NCBI RefSeq assembly: GCF_045066735.1
Contig: NZ_JBISHH010000002.1
Coordinates: 103,867-167,866 of the forward strand
DNA from: Algibacter sp045066735
GTDB lineage: Bacteria > Bacteroidota > Bacteroidia > Flavobacteriales > Flavobacteriaceae
Direction: 5' to 3'
Length of the DNA stretch: 64,000 bases
Position numbers and translations under genes: made by a program. This document shows, piece after piece, positions 44,086-54,126 of the stretch (the first letter of the stretch is position 1; each line of letters begins with the position of its first letter). The notes beneath the pieces are model-generated. The model made no database searches. It was not told where the DNA came from and was given only the letters and a program-made list of their open reading frames with translations.

Positions 44086-47000
44086 ATGAATACAAAAACG
44101 TTTGCACAAGAAGCTCGTAAAATACTCATGCAAGGTGTTGCTAAAAAATTATTGTATTGGGGATTTAATGATAAAGGAGAAGTTTTAGAACAACCAGAAA
44201 AAGTATCTGGAGGTTACAGTTTTAGAGGCGAGGTTTTTGATGATCCTTCGGTACCTAATTTATGGAAATCATTACAAGTTGCTATTAAAAATAAAGGCAT
44301 TGAAGTGGTTGTAGAAGAAGCTGCTTATACTTGGTTTAACCGCATTATGGCATTGCGTATTTTAGTGAAAAATGGTTACGAAGAACCACAATTAGAAGAT
44401 GCACCAGGTTTAGAACACACACCAATCATTTTACAAAAAGCTAGACAAGGCAAAAGTGATTTTTTAACTGCGGAAGAAAAAAACAGACTACAAAAAATAC
44501 TAGCAGACTACAGTAAAGATCAAGAGGCTTTTGCCATACTAATAAAAGGCTACTGTCATAGCCATAAAACTTTACAGCGTGTTTTTGGTAAAATAGACGA
44601 TTATACAGAGTTGTTACTACCAGATAATATGTTGCAAACTGATGGTTTTCTACATTTATTAAATACCACAGATGCCATAAATGATGAAGACTATAAAAAA
44701 GTAGAATTAATTGGTTGGTTGTATCAATTTTACATTTCTGAAAAGAAAGATGAAGTTTTTAAGTCTTTTAACAAAGGGAAGAAAGCAGAGGCCAAAGACA
44801 TACCAGCTGCTACACAGATTTTTACACCCAATTGGATTGTAAAATACATGGTAGAAAATACGGCAGGTAAAATTTGGTTAGACAAACACCCAAATTCTGC
44901 ACTAAAAAACCAAATGAAGTATTTGGTTGAAAATGATAACGTCATTGCGAGCGACAGCGAAGCAATCTCTTCAAATGAAAACGATAGCATCATTGCGAAT
45001 AAGAAGGAATCAAGTGAGAAGCAATCTCTAATAAACAACGTAGAAGAACTAACCCTTATAGACCCAGCAGCAGGATCAGGACACATTTTAGTAGAAGGTT
45101 TCGATTTGATCTACAAAATGTACTTAGAAGAGTATTACACCGCAGAAGAAGCGGTGCAATCTATTCTTAAAAATAATTTGTTTGGTTTAGACATAGACGA
45201 TAGAGCTGCACAACTAGCAACCTTTGCTATTCTATTAAAAGCAGCACAAGTATATCCTGCAATATGGACTAAAGATTGGTTGCCAAATGTGTATGCCATG
45301 CCAGAAGCAGCAAATTTTAGTGTACTGGAACTAAAAGACTTTTTAGGTGAAGATGGAACAGATTATATAGAAGAATTAGACACAGCTTTAAGCTTAATGA
45401 AACAAGCGAAGAATTTAGGTTCCGTAATGAAACTAGATATTAGCGAAGAAACTAGAAATTATGTCGAAGAACGTTTTAACAAAATAAATAATACCGAGTT
45501 TAGAGATTTTAATATTGAAGTTATTTTTCCTAAACTTAATAATTACATTCCTGTTTTGTTATTACTGACTAAAAAATATACTTCAGTAGTAGCAAATCCA
45601 CCATATATGCATAGGTCAAACATGAATAAGGTGTTAAAAGATTATGTCTTTAATTTTTATCCAAAATCTAAGACAGATTTATTTGCAGTATTCATAGAAA
45701 CGTCAAACGAGTTATGTTTAAATTTTGGCTATGTATCGGCAATTAATCAACAAAGTTGGATGTTTATTTCATCATATGATGAATTGAGAATGGAATTACT
45801 TGATAATTTTAAAATTGAAAATCTTATTCATCTGGGGCTGCATGTGTTTAAAGAACTAAATTCGAAAATTGTTCAATCAGTTGCTTTTGTCTTAAAAAAA
45901 GAAAAAGTAGTTCATGATTTGGGTGTTTTTATTGATGTAAGGGATGCGTTTGGTCTTGAAGAAAAAGAGAAATGTTTTGCTAATAGATCATATATTTATA
46001 AAAAGAATCAGAGAAATTTTATGAAAATTCCTGGAGCAACAATTGCTTATTGGATTGGTTCATCAGGATATAAGATTTTTGATAATGATAATATTTCAGA
46101 TATAGCCACAATTTTTCAAGGTATGATTACTGGAGATAATAAAAAATTTGTAAGATCTTGGTTTGAAGTTGATGTTCGGAAAATTAATCTAAAGACTGAA
46201 GTTTTTACGCCAGGAGATTATAAAGAAAAATATTGGGTAGGATATAGTAAAGGAGGAGAGAGTTCTAAGTGGTTTGGTAATCAGGAACATGTCGTTAATT
46301 TTAGTAAAGAAGGGAAAGATTATACAAGAAATAGGGCTCAATTTTCCGATTTTTATTTCAGAGAATATGTTACATGGTCTTACATAAGTTTGTCTCTCGT
46401 ATCTAGATATTTTCCAAAAGGATATATTTGGGATGTAGCGGGTTCAGGATTATTTTTAGATGACAATGATAAAATTAAATTAGTTACTTCTTTACTTTCT
46501 TCTAAAGTTGGCAACTATATCTTAGGGATTCTAAATCCAACTTTAAATTATCAGGTTGAAAATATCGCTGCTGTTCCTGTAATTATTCCAAATACACGCA
46601 CTTTAAATACAATCAATATTCTGGCAGATACATGTATTTCTTTGACAAAAGATGTTTATGATAATTATGAGATTTCACCGAATTTTATGAAATTAGATTT
46701 TGTAGGTAATGGTAATATATTAAAAAATGAACTAACAGCGAAGACTAAGTCAATGTTTGAAGTTTTCAAGGGGATTCATAGTAATGAAGAGGAGTTAAAT
46801 AAGCTTTTTATTAATTTATATGAGTTAGAAAGTGAAGTTTCGCCAGATGTTCATGTTAAAGATATCACAGCCTTTGGAGATGATTTAAAAAAAGCTAACC
46901 TTTTAAATATAGATCAAATTTTGAGCGTTTCTGATTTGCCAGTTTCAGAATCAGAATTATTATCCCAGTTTATTAGTTATGCTATTGGTTTGTTTATGGG

Positions 47001-47655
47001 GCGTTATCGTTTAGATAAACCAGGTTTAAATATTGCACATCCAAACCCAACGGCAGCAGAGCTAGAAAGTTACAGTTATAACAATGGAGACATCATTATA
47101 GACGAAGATGCTATTCTACCATTGATGGGAACTGCTTGTAGTTTTCCAGATGATGCCTTGCAACAAGTCTATAATTTGCTAGATGTTATTTGGGGAGCAG
47201 AAACACGTACCGATAACATCAACTTTATACAAGAGTGTTTAAATAAAGATTTAGAGAAATTCTTAGTCGCAGATTTTTATAAATACCATTGCAAGAAGGG
47301 TATGTATAATAAAAAACCTATTTACTGGTTGTTTGCTTCTAAAAAAGGAGCGTTTCAAGTCTTAGTCTATATGCACAGAATGAATGCCTTTACTGTAGAA
47401 AAAATACGTGACAATTATTTATTAGAACATATAAAAAATATAGATTCAGAAATTACGCTATTGTCTGGTAACGAAGCTAATCTAAGCACACAAGAAGCAA
47501 AGAAATTAGAGCAATTACGCAAAGACTTACAGGAGTGTTACGAGTATGAAGCTGAGTTAAAAACGGTGGCAGACAATCAAATCACTTTCGATTTAGACGA
47601 TGGTGTTACCGTAAATTATAAAAAGTTTGAAACCGTAGTGGCAAAGATTAAATAA
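44086..47655 (+). CDS. pglX: BREX adenine-specific DNA methyltransferase PglX
   Basis: A 1189-residue N6-adenine methyltransferase that marks host DNA and is also needed for phage exclusion. SAM motif I is LIDPAAGSG (Asp326) and the catalytic motif is ANPPYM (NPPY at 504-507). A specificity-type region follows (about 600-900), then a C-terminal helical part. Just before motif I, residues about 285-316 (VIASDSEAISSNENDS...) are encoded by two copies of a dispersed-repeat-like sequence inserted in frame (44940-45029). The insertion does not disrupt the ORF. Target site cannot be read from sequence. Confidence 0.94.
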   Translation: MNTKTFAQEARKILMQGVAKKLLYWGFNDKGEVLEQPEKVSGGYSFRGEVFDDPSVPNLWKSLQVAIKNKGIEVVVEEAAYTWFNRIMALRILVKNGYEEPQLEDAPGLEHTPIILQKARQGKSDFLTAEEKNRLQKILADYSKDQEAFAILIKGYCHSHKTLQRVFGKIDDYTELLLPDNMLQTDGFLHLLNTTDAINDEDYKKVELIGWLYQFYISEKKDEVFKSFNKGKKAEAKDIPAATQIFTPNWIVKYMVENTAGKIWLDKHPNSALKNQMKYLVENDNVIASDSEAISSNENDSIIANKKESSEKQSLINNVEELTLIDPAAGSGHILVEGFDLIYKMYLEEYYTAEEAVQSILKNNLFGLDIDDRAAQLATFAILLKAAQVYPAIWTKDWLPNVYAMPEAANFSVLELKDFLGEDGTDYIEELDTALSLMKQAKNLGSVMKLDISEETRNYVEERFNKINNTEFRDFNIEVIFPKLNNYIPVLLLLTKKYTSVVANPPYMHRSNMNKVLKDYVFNFYPKSKTDLFAVFIETSNELCLNFGYVSAINQQSWMFISSYDELRMELLDNFKIENLIHLGLHVFKELNSKIVQSVAFVLKKEKVVHDLGVFIDVRDAFGLEEKEKCFANRSYIYKKNQRNFMKIPGATIAYWIGSSGYKIFDNDNISDIATIFQGMITGDNKKFVRSWFEVDVRKINLKTEVFTPGDYKEKYWVGYSKGGESSKWFGNQEHVVNFSKEGKDYTRNRAQFSDFYFREYVTWSYISLSLVSRYFPKGYIWDVAGSGLFLDDNDKIKLVTSLLSSKVGNYILGILNPTLNYQVENIAAVPVIIPNTRTLNTINILADTCISLTKDVYDNYEISPNFMKLDFVGNGNILKNELTAKTKSMFEVFKGIHSNEEELNKLFINLYELESEVSPDVHVKDITAFGDDLKKANLLNIDQILSVSDLPVSESELLSQFISYAIGLFMGRYRLDKPGLNIAHPNPTAAELESYSYNNGDIIIDEDAILPLMGTACSFPDDALQQVYNLLDVIWGAETRTDNINFIQECLNKDLEKFLVADFYKYHCKKGMYNKKPIYWLFASKKGAFQVLVYMHRMNAFTVEKIRDNYLLEHIKNIDSEITLLSGNEANLSTQEAKKLEQLRKDLQECYEYEAELKTVADNQITFDLDDGVTVNYKKFETVVAKIK
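44940..45029 (+). repeat. Two repeat units inserted in frame inside pglX
   Basis: Unit 1 runs from TCATTGCGA (44942-44950) to GCAATCTCT (44962-44970). Unit 2 runs from TCATTGCGA (44990-44998) to GCAATCTCT (45021-45029). ATTGC and GCAAT can pair in each unit. From memory this resembles the dispersed CATTGCGAG...GAAGCAATCTC repeats seen outside genes in many Bacteroidota. Here it codes for about 30 residues. Confidence 0.75.
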
Positions 47656-47664
47656 AACAAATAG

Positions 47665-49512
47665 ATGAGTTATCATAGTAAAAGCATAAGTGAAATTGTT
47701 GATGATATAGAGTTTGAAAGAGCTTTTCTACCTGCAATACAACGCAAGTTTGTTTGGCCAAGACATAAAATTGAATATTTATTTGATTCGCTAATGCGTA
47801 ATTTTCCTATTGGGTCATTCCTTTTTTGGGAATTGAAAAAAGAGAAAGCAAAAGAGTATGTGTTTTATAGTTTTTTAAAGGATTATGATGCACGAAGTCC
47901 ATATAATATTAGAAAGGAAGGTAGTTTTAGACACGAAGAAATAATAGGAGTCTTAGATGGGCAACAACGTTTAAGTTCATTGTTTTTAGGTTTCCAGGGA
48001 ACACACAGAGAGCGTACTAAATATAAAAAAGGTTTGAGTGATGATGTGTTTCCGAAATCTAAAATGTATTTAAACCTATTGTCATTGCCTTATTTAGAAA
48101 ATGATAAAGGAGAAATTGAGGAAGATAGTGATGTCGATTTCGAGTTTAGGTTTTTAACAGAAGTACAATCAAAGGAAAATGAAAGAAGTAATAATGGGCA
48201 TAAAGAAGCTGTTTATTGGTTTCGTGTAGGTGAAGTACTTGATTTTAATAAAGAACCAGATATAGATCATGAATATGATAAATTATTAAAAAAAGAACTA
48301 ACTGATAAGCAAAAGGATTCTATAAATGCTAATAAAAGATTTGTTAGAACCGCTCTTGCAAGGTTGCATAAAAGAACAGTAGATCCTATTATCAATTATT
48401 TTAAAGTAACAAAAGATGATTTAGATGATATTTTAAAGATATTTATACGTGTAAATAGTGGAGGTACTATTTTGTCTAAAACAGATTTATTATTTTCTAC
48501 CATTATAGCAACTTGGGAAGATGGTCGAGATCAAATCGAGATTTTTTTGAAAGACCTAAATTTAAAAGGAGATGGTTTTTGGTTTAATAATGATTTTTTA
48601 ATGCGCAGTTGTTTGGTGTTGTCAGACCTTCCTGTATTATTTAAAGTCAATTCGTTTAAATCTAAAAACGTCCAGCTTGTTAAAGATAATTGGGAGAAAA
48701 TAAAAGATGCATTAACAAAAACAGTCGACTTATTAGTTTCTTTTGGTTTTAGTGGTTCACTATTAACATCGCAAAATTCAGTAATAATAATTGCCTATCA
48801 TTTTATGAAAGGAGGAAACAGTAGTGAAGAAACAAAAGAAGGGATCAGAAAATATCTTTTATATGCCTTGCTAAAAAATGTATATGGCGGTCAAGGTGAT
48901 CAGGTGATTACAAGTTTTAGAAATGGTTTAAGAAAAACCATAGTAGATGAAAAAACAAGGAAGAAAACATACCAATTAAAGCAAACTTCTTTTCCATTTA
49001 CTCAATTATTAAATTTAAAATTACCTGCAAATAAAATTTTAAAAATTACATCTGAAGATGTTGAAGAATACATGAACTATAAAAAAGGAGCAAATTCCTT
49101 TTTCATATTGTCATTATTGTACCCGAATATTAAATTTACTCAAGTACATTTTCATCAAGATCATATACATCCCAATACAAGGTTTAGTGATGCAAAATTA
49201 CGAGATGAAGGTATTGATGAAGCCAAATGGATGCATTGGCAAAGTTTGAAAGATACCATTCCTAATCTGCAATTAATGGAAGGAACCGAAAATGCATCTA
49301 AAAATGCGGCTCATTTTATAGAATGGTTTAATGGAACGGACGGAAAGGGAAAGAAAAATGTAAGTGATACTGATAAGTTTTGTGCAGATAATTTTATTCC
49401 AATAGTAGATTTCGAATTTTCGAATTTTGAGATATTCTATGAGAAACGAAAAGAGTTAATGACGTCCCAATTAAACAAAGTATTAAATTTAAAAGCAGAA
49501 CTAGTAGAATAA
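47665..49512 (+). CDS. DUF262/DUF1524 protein, BrxU/GmrSD-like putative modification-dependent nuclease
   Basis: A 615-residue protein. The N-terminal DUF262 domain has PAIQRKFVWPRHKIEYLFDS and the signature DGQQRL (Asp98 onward). The C-terminal part has a His-Me/HNH-like motif HFHQDHIHP (495-503) followed by PNLQLMEGTENASKN, the DUF1524 pattern. Single-chain GmrSD/BrxU-type enzymes use DUF262 for nucleotide use and DUF1524 to cut modified phage DNA. BrxU is known beside BREX, but here the gene sits inside the core operon between pglX and pglZ, 9 bp after pglX and 4 bp before pglZ, so it is co-expressed with BREX. DNA cleavage is inferred. Confidence 0.82.
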   Translation: MSYHSKSISEIVDDIEFERAFLPAIQRKFVWPRHKIEYLFDSLMRNFPIGSFLFWELKKEKAKEYVFYSFLKDYDARSPYNIRKEGSFRHEEIIGVLDGQQRLSSLFLGFQGTHRERTKYKKGLSDDVFPKSKMYLNLLSLPYLENDKGEIEEDSDVDFEFRFLTEVQSKENERSNNGHKEAVYWFRVGEVLDFNKEPDIDHEYDKLLKKELTDKQKDSINANKRFVRTALARLHKRTVDPIINYFKVTKDDLDDILKIFIRVNSGGTILSKTDLLFSTIIATWEDGRDQIEIFLKDLNLKGDGFWFNNDFLMRSCLVLSDLPVLFKVNSFKSKNVQLVKDNWEKIKDALTKTVDLLVSFGFSGSLLTSQNSVIIIAYHFMKGGNSSEETKEGIRKYLLYALLKNVYGGQGDQVITSFRNGLRKTIVDEKTRKKTYQLKQTSFPFTQLLNLKLPANKILKITSEDVEEYMNYKKGANSFFILSLLYPNIKFTQVHFHQDHIHPNTRFSDAKLRDEGIDEAKWMHWQSLKDTIPNLQLMEGTENASKNAAHFIEWFNGTDGKGKKNVSDTDKFCADNFIPIVDFEFSNFEIFYEKRKELMTSQLNKVLNLKAELVE

Positions 49513-49516
49513 TAAT

Positions 49517-52045
49517 ATGATTCAAGATAAAGCTAAACAATACTTTACCGATTCACCAGCACTAAAAATCTTGTTTCTATTTGATGAAGCCCAAGAGTTT
49601 TTAGAAGAGGTGCAACGTATAGATACTTCAGATTTTAAAGTGGTGTATTGGGAGAATAATCCGTTTATATTAAAATACCAATTAACGCACGAGTTAAAAG
49701 ACGAAAAAGTATTGTTGTACTTAAACTTACCACAGCCTAATTCTCAAGAGGCATATCACCAATTTCCTTTAATGGGGTTATTATTAGCAAATAAAGAATT
49801 ACAGCTAGACAATGTTGGTGCTTTTATGGAAGAGTTTGGTTTACAACGACACCAAAAAGGCATGGTATCTAAATACATGGCAGAATTAAAATATGCAAGT
49901 GTAAAAGATGTCGTAAAGCCTGTTTTAATGTCTGGTAATTTTTTAGAAAAAGAATTACAGCAAGGGTTATTATCGGCTTTCTTAAAATTTAAAAATGTAG
50001 AAAATTGGGTAGTATTAATCACCAAGTTGTGCATATTGGCACAAGAAAAAAACGAAGCTGCTTTTAAACGTGTGCAACAAAAAATAAAAGGCACACATTT
50101 AGCCGATATTATTATGGCAAAAGTAGGACATCATCTGGGCTACAATTTAAAAGCAATTTCTGCCATAGAGTTTTTACAAGCAGCAAAAAGTGTATTGTAC
50201 AATTACACCATGCAAAATAGTCGTTTAGCAAAAAACGATCCCTATGCCACATTAAAAATTAACGATACCAGTCATTTAACATCTATCAATCAGTTTTGGC
50301 AAGTTGTAGAAAGTAATCCTTTAGTTTCTAATGGTTTTCAAGAACTGTTAGTAAACATTCAAAACGATATTAAAGGAGAGCAACTGGTTAAGGCCTATGG
50401 CATAGAAGAAAATTATGCTTTTTACCCAAATAACTTAACCTGGGCAATTTTAGAACAATTGCAAACCAAGATCATTACAAATGATGCTGTTGGCTTAAAA
50501 GTATTAGAGAATTTAGCATTGCAACAAGAAATCCAAGGCGCAGCTAAAGAAACGGTTCGTTTTTTAAGACAAGTATTAAAAACAACCTTGGCAATAAATA
50601 CTATTTCAACATACACTTTAAATACACCAGAAGAGTACATCGCCAATTACACCAACGAAGTATATAAAATTGATGCTAATTTTAGGCGAGCCATATTGTA
50701 TTTCAATGAAATAGATAGTGTAGAAGTACCTGCAACTATAGATTTAGAAACACTAAAAAATCATTTAAATGAGACTTACAATAAGCATGTAGATCAATTA
50801 AACAGACAATGGTTACAATGTTTATCTAGAATAGATTTTGACTACAAAACCATTCAAACACCAAAACAATATGACTTCTATAATACAGAAGTAGCTGAGG
50901 TAGATCAAAAAATGGTAGTCATTATTTCTGATGCTTTGCGTTATGAGGTAGGAGAAGAGCTATTATCTAAAATGCATGGTGACACTAAAAATACTGCCGA
51001 AATAAGACACATGTTGGCTTCTATTCCTTCTAGAACCAGTGTTGGTATGGCGCAATTATTACCTGGAGAAAAAGTATTTAATTCAGGAAAGATTTTAAGC
51101 GATGGACTTTCAACAGAAAGCACCTATAGAAGTAATTTACTTCAAAAGTATAAACCAAATGCTGAAGCGGTACAATTTGATGCTATAAAAAACGAAAAGG
51201 AAGCAAAAAACAGAAACTTATTTAAAAAGGATTTGGTATATATTTATCATGATGTAATTGATGCTATTGGAGATAAAAGAGTTTCTGAACGTAGAACATT
51301 TGAAGCTGTAAGAACAGGAATTGCTGAAATTGCTAGGTTTGTTAAGTTATTGCATGGATCTTATGGTGTTACTAATGTATTAGTAACTGCAGATCATGGG
51401 TTTTTATACAACGACAAAAAAATTGTAGATAAAGAATTAGAAACCTTACCAAGCGATACATTTATTTCTCATAATAGATTCTTTATTACAAAAGAAAAGA
51501 AAGAACAAGAATTGGGATATACTTTTCCACTTAAACAAACCACAACTTTTAAGGAAGACTTTTATGTAAATATTCCGTTTTCAGTAAATAGGTATCGTAA
51601 ATCTGGTGTAGGACATCAGTTTGTACATTGTGGAGCTAGTCTACAAGAATTAATAACACCATTAATTGTAAGTTCTAGAAAACGAATAGAAGTTGCTAAA
51701 AAGGTGAATCCAACATTATTAAACAAAGGTAAACTTCGTGTAGTGTCTAATGTGTTGAAATTTAATATTCTGCAGGAGAATGAGGTGTCTCGTTTAGAAA
51801 AAGAAAGAATAATTAATATCGCATTGTACAAAGAAACAACTTTGGTAAGTAATACTGTAGATGTCGTTTTAAATAGTACATCAGAAGCACCAAGCGATCG
51901 ATTAACAAATATAGAGTTAATTGTAAATGCTGAGTTTTCTAACGAAAGTGTTTTTAAATTAAAAGTATTTGATATAGAAGATATACTTAATCCATTAATT
52001 GAAGAGTTAGTAATTAATAACACCTTATTGGCGCAAGATTTTTAG
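49517..52045 (+). CDS. pglZ: BREX phosphatase-domain protein PglZ
   Basis: An 842-residue protein of the alkaline-phosphatase superfamily. The metal-binding motif is VVIISDALRYEVGEELL (Asp472) and the second metal site is TADHGFLYND (Asp626, His627), followed later by GHQFVHCGASLQELITPLIV. The N-terminal 400 residues are helical and presumably contact other BREX subunits. PglZ is the hallmark of all BREX types. It is followed after 2 bp by brxL. Confidence 0.94.
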   Translation: MIQDKAKQYFTDSPALKILFLFDEAQEFLEEVQRIDTSDFKVVYWENNPFILKYQLTHELKDEKVLLYLNLPQPNSQEAYHQFPLMGLLLANKELQLDNVGAFMEEFGLQRHQKGMVSKYMAELKYASVKDVVKPVLMSGNFLEKELQQGLLSAFLKFKNVENWVVLITKLCILAQEKNEAAFKRVQQKIKGTHLADIIMAKVGHHLGYNLKAISAIEFLQAAKSVLYNYTMQNSRLAKNDPYATLKINDTSHLTSINQFWQVVESNPLVSNGFQELLVNIQNDIKGEQLVKAYGIEENYAFYPNNLTWAILEQLQTKIITNDAVGLKVLENLALQQEIQGAAKETVRFLRQVLKTTLAINTISTYTLNTPEEYIANYTNEVYKIDANFRRAILYFNEIDSVEVPATIDLETLKNHLNETYNKHVDQLNRQWLQCLSRIDFDYKTIQTPKQYDFYNTEVAEVDQKMVVIISDALRYEVGEELLSKMHGDTKNTAEIRHMLASIPSRTSVGMAQLLPGEKVFNSGKILSDGLSTESTYRSNLLQKYKPNAEAVQFDAIKNEKEAKNRNLFKKDLVYIYHDVIDAIGDKRVSERRTFEAVRTGIAEIARFVKLLHGSYGVTNVLVTADHGFLYNDKKIVDKELETLPSDTFISHNRFFITKEKKEQELGYTFPLKQTTTFKEDFYVNIPFSVNRYRKSGVGHQFVHCGASLQELITPLIVSSRKRIEVAKKVNPTLLNKGKLRVVSNVLKFNILQENEVSRLEKERIINIALYKETTLVSNTVDVVLNSTSEAPSDRLTNIELIVNAEFSNESVFKLKVFDIEDILNPLIEELVINNTLLAQDF

Positions 52046-52047
52046 TT

Positions 52048-54054
52048 ATGAGTTTAAAAGAAAAAATAATACAACATTTTGAAGGTAAAGTAGTCCGTAA
52101 AGATTTAACAGCAATAGTTAAAGGAAGTAATCCTGTTCCTGTTTATGTTTTAGAATATTTATTAGGACAATACTGTGCTATAGATGATGAAGAAATTATT
52201 GCAGCAGGTATTGAAAAGGTTAAAAATGTAATTAGAGATAATTATGTACACCGTTCGGATGCAGAAGTTGTAAAAGCTAAAATTAGAGATAGAGGAAGCT
52301 ATAAAATTATTGATAAAATTAATGTATCGCTTAATGACAAGGCGAATATATACGAAGCAGAATTTGCTAGTTTAGGTTTAAAAGGAGTTCCTATTGCTGA
52401 CAAAATGGTAATGGATAACCAAAAACTATTAAGTGGTGGTGGTGTTTGGTGTATTTTAAATATAGGCTATTCTCACGCAGACGATATTACCATGCGCTGG
52501 CTTATTATAGATTTGAAACCGATTCAAGTCTCTAATGTTAATTTGAAAGAATATGTTGATTTAAGGAAAGCATTTACCACAGAAGAATGGTTAGATTTAT
52601 TGATGCATAGTATTGGGTTAAATCCAGAGTATTTTAATACGCGTGATAAGTTTATTCAATTATCTCGATTAATTCCGCACACAGAGAACAACTATAATTT
52701 TATTGAATTAGGCCCCAAAGGAACTGGTAAATCTCACATTTTTTCAGAGTTATCACCTCATGGTGTTTTGGTGTCTGGAGGTGATGTTTCTAAAGCGAGA
52801 TTGTTTGTTAATAATACAGGTAATAAAATAGGATTAGTTGGCTATTGGGATGTTGTAGCTCTCGATGAATTTGAGCAGGAAAAAGGTGGGAAGCGTACGG
52901 ATGGCGATTTGGTGAAGATCATGCAGAACTATATGGCTAATCAGAGTTTTAACAGAGGAAAGGATACCTACCAAGCCACAGCATCTATGGCTTTTGTAGG
53001 GAATACAAAGCACAATGTGCCTTATATGTTGAAGAACTCACATTTATTTGAATCGATTCCAGAAGGGTATTTAAAAGGCGCATTTTTAGATAGAATGCAC
53101 ATGTATATTCCTGGTTGGGAAGTTCGCATTTTAAAAACAGCAGTCTTCTCGTCAGAGTATGGTTTTATAGTAGACTATTTAGCAGAATTATTGAGAGAAA
53201 TGCGTAAGTATGATTTTTCATCCATTATGGATAAATACGTAAAACTTGATGGTTCTTTAACCACAAGAGATAAAACAGCCATTAGAAAATCATTTTCTGG
53301 ATTAGTAAAACTTATATATCCACATCAAGAAGTTTCAGAGAAAGAAGCATTAGAGCTTTTAAATTTTAGTATAGAAGGTCGTAAGCGTGTCAAAGATCAA
53401 TTATATATTATTGATGAAACGTTTAAGAGTGAGCCTGTTGATTTTAAATATACTATACTTTCAAATGGTGTAGAAGTTTACCCAGAAACACTTGAGAATT
53501 TAAACTATAAAGCAGCGGTTGAAATAAAAGAAGAACTTGAAGAAGAAAACTTAGAAATAGCTGTCGCGAAACCTAAATTAGATTTAAAACCACATCAAGT
53601 TATTTTAGCTGATAATCAAACAGGAATATCTTATAAAAAACTCTTTGCTAACTATCTAAAAGGCGCTAAGAATATAACAATTCAAGATCCATATATACGA
53701 ATGTATTACCAGTTTAAAAACTTATTGGAGTTCTGTATCATGTTAGGCAATAATAAAGATCCTGAAGACCAAATTAATCTAGAAGTGGTGACATGGAATA
53801 ATGAAGAATATTTGGAAGAATCTAAGTTGTCATTGGAAGAATTAGCGCAAAATGTAGAAAGTATAGGAATCAACTTAACCTTTCGTTTTGAACAACATCA
53901 CGATCGTTTTATTGCTGCCGATAATGGTTGGAAAATTACACTAGGCAGAGGCTTGGATATTTTTGAAAAAATTGAAGAACGCTTTAGTGTGGCCGATTTA
54001 GACCAAACTAAAAGAAAGTGTAAGTCCTGTGAGTTGACTTATTTGAAAATTTAA
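52048..54054 (+). CDS. brxL: BREX Lon-like ATPase BrxL
   Basis: A 668-residue AAA+ protein specific to type 1 BREX. The P-loop is GPKGTGKSHIFSEL (Gly222 onward) and Walker B is DVVALDEFE (Asp273-Glu274). A C-terminal segment (about 490-650) corresponds to the Lon-protease-like part. BrxL forms ring assemblies on DNA and is required for phage exclusion but not for methylation, as known from studied systems. It ends the core operon; the second TATGCA palindrome begins 15 bp after its stop. Confidence 0.93.
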   Translation: MSLKEKIIQHFEGKVVRKDLTAIVKGSNPVPVYVLEYLLGQYCAIDDEEIIAAGIEKVKNVIRDNYVHRSDAEVVKAKIRDRGSYKIIDKINVSLNDKANIYEAEFASLGLKGVPIADKMVMDNQKLLSGGGVWCILNIGYSHADDITMRWLIIDLKPIQVSNVNLKEYVDLRKAFTTEEWLDLLMHSIGLNPEYFNTRDKFIQLSRLIPHTENNYNFIELGPKGTGKSHIFSELSPHGVLVSGGDVSKARLFVNNTGNKIGLVGYWDVVALDEFEQEKGGKRTDGDLVKIMQNYMANQSFNRGKDTYQATASMAFVGNTKHNVPYMLKNSHLFESIPEGYLKGAFLDRMHMYIPGWEVRILKTAVFSSEYGFIVDYLAELLREMRKYDFSSIMDKYVKLDGSLTTRDKTAIRKSFSGLVKLIYPHQEVSEKEALELLNFSIEGRKRVKDQLYIIDETFKSEPVDFKYTILSNGVEVYPETLENLNYKAAVEIKEELEEENLEIAVAKPKLDLKPHQVILADNQTGISYKKLFANYLKGAKNITIQDPYIRMYYQFKNLLEFCIMLGNNKDPEDQINLEVVTWNNEEYLEESKLSLEELAQNVESIGINLTFRFEQHHDRFIAADNGWKITLGRGLDIFEKIEERFSVADLDQTKRKCKSCELTYLKI

Positions 54055-54069
54055 AGTTTTAAATTGGTC

Positions 54070-54088
54070 TATGCAGATAGGCTGCATA
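54070..54088. promoter_or_regulatory. TATGCA-N7-TGCATA palindrome, site 2 (before the ATPase pair)
   Basis: TATGCAGATAGGCTGCATA, with 7-bp arms and a 5-bp centre. It stands immediately before an exact -7 box TAGATTTG (54091-54098), and the gene start is 29 bp further. A TTG at 54064 would give a long 24-bp spacer. The site lies between the two promoter elements. Confidence 0.72.
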
Positions 54089-54126
54089 TTTAGATTTGAT
54101 ATTTACAATTATTTAAATTTATTAAA

